Of a stretch of 64,000 nucleotides of DNA, positions 1-10,414 are shown piece by piece. Origin of the DNA: Sphagnum compactum. Taxonomy: Eukaryota; Bryophyta; Sphagnopsida; Sphagnales. The translations under genes and the position numbers were made by a program. Under the pieces are notes generated by a model that did not search any database, was not told the origin of the DNA, and was given only the letters and a program-made list of their open reading frames with translations. Location of the stretch: the NCBI GenBank assembly GCA_965153455.1, contig OZ234495.1, positions 16,054,875 to 16,118,874 on the forward strand, in the 5' to 3' direction. Positions within the stretch are counted from its first letter, which is position 1, and each line of letters begins with the position of its first letter.

Positions 1-2763
1 GAACTCGGTCCGCGTCGATGTGGCGGGATCGTCGACAATATTCCTGCAGCAGCACCAGCAGCGCCACCACCCAGAAGATCAACCCACAAGTTTATACACT
101 TCTATCTAAACACCAGCTTGTATGGTTCCTGGCAAAAGTAAGTAAGGAACTACCCAACTACAAACGATCGATCTGATCTGCTGCTGCTGCGTTGTAGTAG
201 CAAAAATACTGATGATGTTGCAGTGTACGTGGTTTGATCTCGTGGGTTTCTTTTGCCTTGTACAGAGCTTATGAAGGAACCGACAAGATGCGAATCTTCA
301 TTGGTAAGAAGCACACGAACTTCACTGATCCTGCAGTACACTCCATGCACGTCCACGAGGTTTGAAAGCATCACATGCTGCACATCAGATAGGACTCACA
401 GAATCCGCTGAAAAAATTCTTCAAGAATTAGCTCCTGTCCTTCAGCTCATGTGTCCTCACGTGTAATTGCATCTCTGATCAGCAACCGATCATCATGTGC
501 CAGTGTCATGAGACCTTGTTTGTCATGTGCTGCTGCAGGTTGTTACCGTGAAGAAGAGGAAGCTCTAAGGTACGTGTTTATACGTTGCCTATCATCATGA
601 GACTTACAGGAACGATTTTTGCCTTTCTTCAGTGTTTGAAGCTTGTTTGTTTGATGTTCCAGCAAGCTGTTGCTGCTGCTTTGATCACGTTAATATTCTG
701 ATCAAGCTCTTCTGCTGCTGCTGCTGCTCCTGCAGGGCCCAGGACAGGGCATGCTTGAAATTCAAACTGCCAACCGAAATGCTGCATTACCCTGAAGAAG
801 ATTATGTGGACGATGAAGAGCTGGTGAGTTCATCGTCTCCAGCTGCTACCATGATCAGATCTGCATCTGCCCTGGGGCTGGCCACCCAAGTGATCAATCC
901 AGGATGCATCTTCTCTCAGGATCTATGAATGCAGAGAATTTGTACTTCTTAGTTCAAAGATCATGCATGTCAGGATGATGATTCCTCTTCCTCCTCCTCC
1001 TGCTGCTGATGCTGCTGCAGAGGCAAACATTGGATCACGAGGAATTTGCACAACTCCTTCGAGCTGAGAGCCGGAATTGCTACAAAACAGTGGCGCCATC
1101 AAAATGTAAGACTTTTGTATTTCAGGCCAAGATTCTACAGGCCGGAGCTGATCTGGTTTGCTAGTTGGGTCTGATGATCTTGTGTAAGATCTGATGATGC
1201 ATTGCCTAGTGTGTAATATTATTGTGTGCAGATCGAAAGAAACTGCAAGAGAAGATGATGCAGAGTAGATCTTCAGCAGCTGGCCAGCTACATTCAACTG
1301 ATGATCACCAACCTGCTCCTCCTGCAAGGAAGTCTGGTACAGCTCCTCATGACATGAGGAGCTGCACCCCAGCTGCTGGCATACCCATGGCTGCAGCAGG
1401 TGGGTTCAGGCTAGCAGCAACAGCAGGAGCAGCTGATCAGGAGGATCAACAGCAGTTCCAATTGCAAGTTTTAGATCATTTTCTGGACAAGCTGCTTAAA
1501 TTCATTCCCAGAAGAAAACGTTCTTGCAAGCCCAAATTGCAGAAAGTGCCTGAGATCAAGACACTAGGGATGATGATGACTCTTCCTAAAGCAGCTGCTA
1601 CTTTGGCAAGCACTTTGACTACTACTGTCACCAAACCTCAGGACAGTACTAAGAGCTGCAGCAGGTAAGTAGACTTCTTCTTCACTTGGTTACATCAACA
1701 ACATGGACTATTGCCAAAGATCAGTCAGCTGCTGCTGCCTGCTTATTTATTGTTCAAATTTCATTCAAGCTCAGCGACGATCATGTCTACTGACAGTCAG
1801 ATCTTCTATTGCGTGATCATTGACATCTTTTGATCTGCTTACCAAAACTGCAGATCCACCATCATGGAGCTCCAGGTGAATCATCAGCAGAGCTTCAAAT
1901 CCAGCACAAGTCTGCATTTGGCAAACAAGATGAATTCTTTGTGCATACCCACAAGGTACAAAATCTTCCCACCATCACGGAAGCTTGTTTACGGTTGAGG
2001 ATTCAGGGTTTGGGGAACCTTTATAATTCAGGGTTTAAGGTTCAGGGGTTTACGGTTCAGGGTTGAAGGGTTTGAGGTTTGGGGTTTAGGGTGCAAAATA
2101 AGGAACTTGTGTGGTATACATTTCAGTTCAGGTAAAATCTGGGCTGCAATGATAAGCTCTGCACCAGCTATAATCAGGTAACTTGCTTGTTTAAGGTTCA
2201 GGGTTATGGTTTTGGGGTTTAGGATGCAAAATAGGAGAACTTGTATGTTATAAATAAGTTCAGGTAAAATTCGGTAATATTGTTTTTTGGTCAAACCTCA
2301 AACCCTGAACCCTAAAGACTTCTTCAGAGATGTGTTCAAATGATATTTATCTAGACTTTTGTTTTCTGAAGTTACAATGGCTGTTTACTAATCTCTCAAA
2401 CTAACTACCTGGAAATTTGTGCAGGTCAAGATCCATCTCTAAAGTGGTAAGTTCACTTCTTTATCTGCTTTTCCATGTACAGTATAATTGTATCCTCGTT
2501 CTAACAGCTCACATATACGGAGTGTAAAGCTTGAACTCTGCATGAGTAGTTTCCCACTGATAAATTATTTCTCATTTTGAGCAAATTCAAGGAACTTTGA
2601 CAAAACCTTTTGTCATGGCAAAAATACTTCCAAAAGCTAAAAAGTTAAACCTTTTCTTTGTTTTTGGTGCAATTTTTTGCAGAGATCGTGTCCAGGTCTG
2701 AAGTTGGACATCATTCAACTGAACTATTCATTCAACAGAGCCAAGTTTGAGACATATGTGTAA
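1..2763 (+). CDS. AP2-repeat (APETALA2/AINTEGUMENTA-type) transcription factor relative, 5' part outside the window
   Basis: I spliced nine exons by eye: 1-137, 266-303, 539-569, 736-823, 1021-1105, 1232-1664, 1854-1955, 2425-2446 and 2683-2763 (TAA at 2761-2763). All eight introns are GT-AG, every phase fits, and 338 codons stay open, so I think the gene is real. Residues 27-90 resemble the second half of an AP2 DNA-binding repeat: SWQK near residue 43, then FIGCYREEEEALRAQDRACL, matching the family pattern VYLGxYxxEExAARAYDxAALK. Residues 99-120 (RQTLDHEEFAQLLRAESR) match the linker that follows AP2 repeat 1 (TRQEFVAxLRRKS). A second repeat should come next but is not visible; a Gln/Ala/Ser/Thr-rich and basic tail (PRRKR near residue 200) takes its place. 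The YRG element is degenerate and the usual RAYD reads RAQD, so DNA binding may be altered. The 38- and 31-nt exons fit the small-exon habit of this family. A decaying paralogue is possible. Expected role: nuclear DNA-binding regulator. Confidence 0.62.
1990..2300 (+). repeat. Telomere-like GGGTTTA/GGTTCAGGG tract and duplicated block in intron 7
   Basis: The seventh intron of the AP2-like gene has many degenerate GGTTCAGGG, GGGTTTAGG and GGGGTTT words (1992-2092 and 2190-2225). A block ending in TGCAAAATA and followed by a GAACTTGT...TTCAGGTAAAAT stretch occurs twice, about 132 bp apart (about 2053-2140 and 2194-2272). This is a partial tandem duplication, not a true telomere array. Confidence 0.6.
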
Positions 2764-2800
2764 CTGGACTACGGATCTTCTTGTCCTTTTGTATATGTCA

Positions 2801-3020
2801 GTCATCCATTAGTTGGATGTTTCTGGTACACGGCCTCAATTTTGGGTATGTTGGTTGGTCATCATGTTGGTCATATCCATGAGTTGGATGCTTGTAGTAT
2901 ACGGACTTCATTTTTGGTACATTTTTTGGTCATCCATTCATTGGATGTTTCTAGTATGCAGCATCAAGTTTTGGTATGTTGGTCATCCATGAGTTAGAGA
3001 TTTCAAGGATGCAGCCTCTA
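2801..3020 (+). repeat. Imperfect 53-68 bp tandem repeat in the 3' flank of the AP2-like gene
   Basis: Four diverged units each carry a version of GGTCATCCATTAGTTGGATG followed by a CAGCCTCAATTTTGGTATGTTGG-like stretch. They start near 2801, 2871, 2931 and 2982. The array begins about 40 bp after the stop codon and so probably lies in the 3' UTR. Confidence 0.55.
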
Positions 3021-5850
3021 ATCTTGGGTTGTCAAGATATTATCTGAGGATGATTTAAGCATACAGACAAGTCTTGTAAAGAACTGGAAAATGGTGTTGT
3101 TGTTTAGGTCATGTAATATGCTTAGCTCAATGTGATGGGTGCTGGCTCACAATTATGGATGTGTTGATTGGTCATGGAATATCGAATGCTTGTCTATTGT
3201 GACCTTATGTATCAGGAATACTGTGAATTATGTTCTTAATTTGTGTGGGACTCCAGAACTTTTCTGCAAATTTCAGAAGCTAATATTTCATTGCTGGACT
3301 TGATCCATGTACGAGTCTCTTCGATGTCTGGTCATAAATTGTTTGAACAGGCTTATGTATTTTGACATGCAACTTAATGTCCTGCTCTGTTCCAAAATGT
3401 TTAGTTAGGCTATGTTGATACACTTAGTCAAGTCTTACTATGATCTTTTACATGTATAGCGGAATGCCTACTCCTGAAGGGCTTCCCTAATTATTTGAGG
3501 GTTATAGCCTCAAGGGAGGTAGCCTGAGATTGTAGGCCCGAGAATGAAGGCAGGCCCATCAGAGCAGGCCTTCCCAAGTGTAAAGCATGAAAGGTTTTAT
3601 ATTCAAATGGCAAAAGGTTTGCATGGGATCAGTGGAAGGGAGCTTCAACTGATGAACAAATCTTCTATGCGGAGAGGTGCTTTCAAATATAAAGAAAAAA
3701 ACCTTGAAGTGCTTTACACTATTAAGCTATGGCCCTTAAGCTATGAATGAAGTCCCCAACATCTGTAAATAGAGGGACTTCTTGAAAGCCAAACCAGCAT
3801 TATCATTATTGACCAAGGGGCGAGTGTGGGAACTGGTTGCAAATGCTACATGGGGGAAACCCAAGGACCACCAGATTGGTATATTTTAAGAATGTATTTG
3901 AAATGGGTGAACTAACCTCAAGTCATTTTATACAATTGAGAAAACCACGAGTCATTTTGATTCATGTGGAATTTGCCACTTCATCTTGGCATTACCATCA
4001 AAAGATAATCAGTACCGTATCCAATTCCTACATAGATCTCCATTGGTGAGTGGGATATGTTAAGGAATTCATTTGAATGTAGATATCGTGTCAAAGAGGA
4101 CACAACTCAATGGTAGGATGGAAATGGAAAACTTATTGCTGATTATGCTAAACACTAGCTAATAGAAACATGTTTTTTCATTACTCCAAAAGAGACAGCA
4201 GCAGAGTATTACTCCCTGAACTGAGGGCAGAGGGTGCTAAATCAGCAATTTATTCAAAGAAAAGTTTTTGAAATCAAACTTGTTTAGATATGTTGTCAAG
4301 GAGATTACTAAGTCTGATTGGCACTTCGAAAATAATTCATGAAAAATAAACGAAGTACTTGTACCTGAGGTTGTCTTGAATCACTTCCATGTTAAAAACA
4401 TATAGAACAGATTTCAATTTTCGAATTCAGAACCAGCCATGACAGATTCCATTTAATCCAACTCCACTTTCTCCTTTCTCTTCTGACCCAGTGTGTGAGT
4501 TTAGCAATTGTGAGCAGAGTAAGAAGTTCATGGGCAAACTTTTATTTTGGGGGGAGGGGTTGATTTTACTTACAAAACACCACCTCAACATTATACTTAG
4601 TGGTTCTAAGGTTGGGTACTATCAGGTCGGGTACTTCAAATCTGACCAATTGGGGGGGGGGGGGGCTTTCCCTTAAAATCTTGGCTACAATCTCATGGGG
4701 GCAAAGCATCTAAGGAAATTGCAAAGCTTTAAAATTTCTAAAAGTTGCACAATGGATGAATGTGTCATCTCATTTTTCAAGTTTTCATCCTTTGTATCAT
4801 CAATACCTTAATTGAAAGGTTGATCCAATATTCCACATTGTGATGGATGAAATCATAAGGTTTACATCACACATGTGTCATGAGCCACGGCCTAGCATCT
4901 AATAAAAACCACAAATTGTAGTGTCAAAATCTTATCATATGTGAAATTTAACTTCATATAAATTTAAATGTAATCATGGTGTAAACAATTGTGTTCTTAG
5001 AAAGTTTTTTCTATTTCTATCTTTCTATATTTATGATGGACTTCATAAATATTTAGCATTCGAATGCTTCCAAAAAAATTTAAACATGGAAACAATCATA
5101 ACCTCACTTCCAAACTTTCTTAAACATTCACTTCACTACAACATGAGTTTAATAAAAACCTTTAAAACATCAAAAATCTTGAAATGGAAATCAATCATCA
5201 TATTGCAAAATTTGTCATGAATTGAAGCTTCATTTCAAATTGTCATGTCATATATATGATTTCACACATAGAGTCTATTATAGATACTTGAGTCCAAAAA
5301 ATCACCATTATTCATTAAAGTTGATTTCAAAGATTAATTTAATATACAATGGATGGTTTGTGAAAATTGTGAGTATGATGTCCATTTTGATACATAACAC
5401 CTTGTTTATGCCTAAGTGATGACAAGCACATTAAATTGAATCATCTTCACTTTATGTCAAATACAAAATTATACAACCCCAAAATTATGTGATGATCTAG
5501 TTAACACTGGGGTCTGGACACAAAATCATCCTTCTTAGTACTACTAGGACTCCCTCATAGGTAGGTCTAAGTCTGGTGCAAAACAACAATTAAACAGTGA
5601 GTTTTAAAGTAATTCCCTCCACTTAAACCTCTCTTCACTCACACCAGACTCAGGAGATTAACAAAAACACCAACCACCCAAGAAAAGCTTCAAAACATCA
5701 AGTGTAGAGCTCTCTGAATCTTCTTAACATGATTCAGAGAAGGTCCTCGAGTTTTAGTTTGTTGTTCAAGCTCTAGGTCCTGCAGTTGCAATTGAAATTT
5801 TGATGGACACAAATTGAGATGACCCCGTGTACCACTAGGCTACTAGAGAA
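3021..5850. other. Intergenic, no gene recognised
   Basis: The short ORFs here lack recognisable domains. A 14-base G run lies at 4652-4665. On the minus strand, TAGCCTAGTGG at about 5834-5844 fits a pol III A box exactly. The nearest B-box-like word (GAGCTTGAAC, about 5767-5776) is weak and rather far, so a SINE head beside the LINE end is only possible. Confidence 0.5.
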
Positions 5851-5874
5851 AGAGAGAGAGAGAGAGAGAGAGAG
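5851..5874 (+). repeat. (GA)12 microsatellite at the 3' end of the LINE
   Basis: An uninterrupted GA run directly abuts the end of the LINE 3' UTR. Read along the LINE (minus) strand it is a (TC)n tail. A shorter GA run lies on the other side of the LINE at 13904-13916. Confidence 0.9.
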
Positions 5875-6051
5875 TACACACAATAATACACACACGCAGG
5901 AGACCCACAACAAACAAGCAAGGAAAGGAAAGAAATTGGGCATAATCTTCAATACAAGGAGCTACAACACCACCAAAAAAAAAACCTTTCATTGAGCAAA
6001 CCACTTGTGCTAGAGAGAAATCCCGAGAAGGGGAGGGAAGCAACAGCCCCA

Positions 6052-9000
6052 TCAAACATTAAAGAAATCCAAGAAATACAAGGGGGGCAAGAAGCACCAC
6101 ACGATGGTGACGCAATCAACCCCAAAGATGCCTAAGTGGCACCATTCCGCCTTAAAGGCTTGCTCAATCCTATCTTGAATACTAGGTTCCCGGGAGGATC
6201 GAAGGGAATTAATGGCCTTCCAAGTGGCCATTCCAACCTCAACGGTAGTAACCCAGGCTTGTTGAAGGATTTTCCTAGAGGAATATTGGTTATCAAAATG
6301 CTTCCGGCATCTCTCTGTCCAAAGAAAGTAAAGGATAAAACTGCAAAGGATGTCAAGCGGTTGTCTGATGTAGGAGAAGCCTCCTACATGGTACCCTTGG
6401 ACTCCAGGGGGGTCATCTTCTCTCTCGAAGACAGCTTCACCAAGCATGACGAAAGGCCAGGAAAGAATGATGTCATTGGGCGTTCCCCATTTTTGCCATA
6501 TGTGATAGAAGGCCTCCCAAGCCCGTTTGGCGCGGGGACACTCGAGGAGACAGTGTTGAGGGGATTCAGGGGCCTCCTCAGTGCAAACCTTGCACGTGGG
6601 GAGGATCCCCATGCATTGTAACCATGTGCCAACCGGGAGACCCCGGTTTAAAGTGAGCCATATGAGAGTGCCGACCTTCTGGGGTCGGGCGTTATGCCAG
6701 ATTTTGGCAATAACTTGCGTAACGGTGGAGTTTTGCAGGTTTAACCTTTGAATGAAGGAGCAGATGTTGGCGCTATGGGTGGGTTTCCTTGCATTTCGGT
6801 AGCCCCGCTTTACGGAATAGCCGAAAAAAGGAGAGTCGCCCATTTGTGAGGAGGCTTGCCAGTGCCACTCTCCCGGGTCCCAGGGAAGCCCATCAATGAA
6901 ACCGGATTCAAAAATCCAAAGTATGGGAAGCTTGGTGAGTGATGGGAACTCTCTGGCAACTTTATATGGGGCTCCGTGTCTTTCTTGAAAGAGGACCCTG
7001 ATTGGGTGATAACCTTCAGGGGAAAGGGTTATCACTTGGGAGTTCGTAGCTCTGATGAGACCAGTGGAGGTAACCCTCTGGAATTCATTGGCTTGCACCG
7101 TGTTGGGGGTGACCCCGGTTACATGGTATATCCATTCTAGAGTGGTGTTGTTTCCGGAGTTTCTTTTGCTGATCCAATCCCCTGCCTGAAAGCGGTTAGT
7201 GTAAGTTGCAGGATTCCATGGGATGCTCGCTATGATGATTTCTCTGTTGTTCTTGTTGGTGGCGTGGTAGGTCAACCGAAAGGCTTGGAGGCTTTTCCAT
7301 GCCCTGCCCTCCTAGTCCCAAAGATCTTTGATTCGGGTGCAGCCAGAATTGGCAATGGCTCGTCCTTCATTGCGACCACTCACTCCCAGAGGGTGACCAG
7401 TCGTGTTGAGGATGAGAGGGTTGTTGAAAATAGGTTGTCTGAGAACCTCCGCATGGGATGCGGGTTTGGACTTTGCTAGACCAACTCTTACGTTGAGCCA
7501 ATAGCCAAGGATGCTCTTCCAAAATGAGCATTTCAATTTTTTGAGCTTGGGGGTGGCAAAGAGCCAATTTATATCCGGGATGCTTGGCCCTTTGCCGTGC
7601 ACCGGGAGATGGACTTGATCTGCTCGATGCCTTAGAATCTCTTTCCAGGGTTCTCCTCCTGGGGCAAGACCTCTCACCAAAAGTTTGGCAAGAAGTGCTT
7701 TGGATTGTGCCTTGGGGTCTATTATCCCTAGGCCACCGCTAGACAAGGGAAGTGTAAAAGAATCCCATTTGACCTTGGCCCGTGTATTGGAAGCCTTTCC
7801 CCCCCAAATGAAGTCTCGTACCACTCCTCTGATCTGGTTGCACATCCTCGGATTGGGGTTCCAACAGGCTGCCATATACCACATTGAGGAAAGCAATACT
7901 TGGTTGGCAACAAGAATTCTACCAGCGAGAGAGAGGTTGCACTTGCCCCAGGTGATCATCTTCCCTTTTAGGGTGAGCATGAGTTTTTCAAAATTGGCCT
8001 CGATGGGTAACCGAAAGCCTATTTGGATGCCTAAGTATCGAACCCCTTGTCCCTCAGGGATCCATCTCAACCCAACTTCTTGTCCCCATTCCCATTCCTT
8101 TTTTTCCTTGCTGGTCCATATGGCCGCAGATTTTCCCCAATCGATTTTTGCCCCAGAGGCAAGACAGAAAAGTTCAAGTACTGCCTGAGCTTTGTTTAAG
8201 TTACTTGGGGATCCCTTAAGGTAAAGTGCGGTATCATCCGCAAAAGTTTGATCCCGGACGCATCCCCCTTTGGGGAGGTGCATTCCCTCTATTTCGTGCT
8301 TTGGGTCGTCCAGCATATGGCCCAGAACATCCATAGCAAGAATGAACAGGTATGGAGCTAGTGGACAGCCTTGTCGGACTGACCTGGCGAGTCTGAAGTC
8401 CTCTCCAGGTTCCCCGTTTACTTTAACTGATGAGGACGCGAGCCAGTAGAGGGATGAGATCCATTGAATCCAAGTGGGGCAGAAACCTAGTTTGGACAAA
8501 GTTGGGAAGAGGAAGTCCCATTCAATCCTGTCAAAAGTTTTTTCAAAATCGAGGAGTAGGAGGACAAGGTCTTGATCGCTCTCTGGTGCCCAGACCAAAG
8601 CCTCTTGAGCCAGGAACTTATTGTCTAGAATGTTTCTTCCTTCTACAAAACCGGTTTGGTTTGGTCTGATCACGAGAGGAAGAAATTCTTGGATTCTTCT
8701 AGCTAAAGTTTTGGCAAGGATCTTGTATATGCTTCCCAAAAGTGTGATTGGGCGCCAATTCCCCAATTTTGAGTGCTCCCCTGACTTGGGAATCAGGGTG
8801 ATCATGCCCTTGTTAATGTATTATGAGGTCAATCCCCGTGCTAACATGGCCTTGAAAGCTAGTAGTAGCGTGGGGGCTACTTCAGTCACATATTCTTGAA
8901 AGAATTCTGTTGGGATTCCATCGTGCCCTGGGGCCTTGCCTTTGGGGAGCAAGGTGATGGCTTCCGTGATTTCTACTAGGGATAAGGATCGGGTCATGTT

Positions 9001-10407
9001 GGCGTTCATGGCCTCCGTGACCCGAATGGGGACGCTCTCCCAACATCTCTCTTGTGCCTCAGAGGTGCCCGGGGCATGTGTCTCTGATTCATATAGGTTG
9101 GCATAAAATCTTGTGATGTAATGAGAGAGGTCTTTCTGGTCGGAAATTGTCCCTCCATCAACCTCTAACTCCTTCAGGAGTGTCTTTTTCTTTCCGATAC
9201 GATGGAAATCAAAGAAAGTTTTGGAGCAAGTGTCCCCATACCTAAACCATTTGGCCGCTGAAAGGTGACTATTGCGCTCAACTGAGGTTTGGAAAACCTT
9301 TGCTAGCTTTGCTTGCGATTCGGACAAGATCTCCCGCACTTGTTCGTTAGTTGGGTCCTGTTGGAGCTGTTCCTCAGGTAGCTGGATTTTCTTTGTGTGC
9401 ACTCTGACTTGCACCCCTCTCAGGCGGCGCCTTTCCTTTGCTAATCTTGTGTTACATGCCAATACTCTTCTGGTGGCGGCCTCCAACCAGGGGGCCCACT
9501 CTGAATCGTTTAAGGGCTTGGGTAGCTCCCCTTCCCAGGCTTGTAGCATTTCAGCTTTCCCTTTTTTCATCTTTGAGTAGGGAAGAGTCAAATAATGAGA
9601 TAGTTTGTCAGATATGTCAAACTGACCCCATATGGATAGGACTAAGGGAGAGTGGTCAGAGAATTTTCAGATCGAAGCGGTCGCCTCAATTCTCCCGCCT
9701 CTCAAATCCAGGTCTTGGGAAACGAGGAACTTGTCTATGCGTGAGACTGCCGAGTGTGCGCCGGATCTTCCGTTGTCGAAAGTGAATTCCTTTGCGGACA
9801 TTTTACGAAAGCTGTCAAGCAACCATGCGTCCATTAAGCCGTAATGGAGTGTTAGGTGGTGCCACGCAGTCGCCTCCCTTCTGTGCATCCGACGCTTACC
9901 AGCCACCCCTCTGCACTCAGTTTCTTCCCAGTGGTTGAAATCTCCACCTAGGATGAAGTGATCGGCAACTAGATTCGCTTCACTTAGCCGTTTCCACATC
10001 GACGCTCTCTCGTTTGAAGAGCAGGCGGCATAAACATTGATGATTGTCAGGGTACCGGTACCCAAGATCTGAAGAGTAATGTATTGTGCCCTACCTTCTA
10101 AAAGAATGTCGTTGGCACTGATGAGGGGGGCGAGGGATCTGTCTACGAGAATGGAAGTGCCCGCGCTCAATCGTTGTGAGCGCCCCATTGGTAGGCCATA
10201 GTTCCAAAAAGAAGCGCCATTCCAGAATTGGATCCTTTTTGTGGAATTAGAACAGTCTATTTCCCCCAGGTGGTGTTCCTGTAAAAGCAGTATTTGAGGG
10301 GTGGGGACCAGGGATGAGATCCAGGAACGGATTTCTTTTTGCTTGGAGGAGTTCTTCCCTAAGCCCCTCACGTTTAAAGAGACTACCGTAAGGGGCCTCT
10401 TATTCAT
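6052..10407 (-). pseudogene. LINE ORF2: endonuclease, reverse transcriptase, zf-RVT; three in-frame stops
   Basis: One frame of 1452 codons from ATG at 10405-10407 to a stop at 6052-6054. It is interrupted by TGA at 9667-9669 (codon 247), TAA at 8821-8823 (codon 529) and TAG at 7312-7314 (codon 1032). Endonuclease signatures are LNVRGL, LLLQEHHL (catalytic Glu), GGDFNHWEE and SRIDKF; SDHSPL follows just after the first stop. Reverse transcriptase signatures are NWRPITLL, LLLDFEKTFD, RQGCPLAPYLF and FADD at 8233-8244. The C-terminal zf-RVT region (about 6560-6780) has WLTLNRGLPVGTWL with a CKVC...HCLLEC Cys/His pattern. The protein would nick target DNA and copy the LINE RNA. Each stop is one C-to-T step from a sense codon (CGA, CAA, CAG), compatible with deamination of methylated DNA, but TGG is also possible for the TAG. 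Confidence 0.93.
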
Positions 10408-10414
10408 GAGGTGG

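Noticed and set aside
1990-2300. True interstitial telomere array
   Set aside because: Words such as GGTTCAGGG and GGGTTTA vary irregularly and no run of the canonical unit is present.
6136-6621. 161-codon plus-strand ORF
   Set aside because: Shadow of the LINE ORF2 C-terminal region, which has clear zf-RVT similarity on the other strand.
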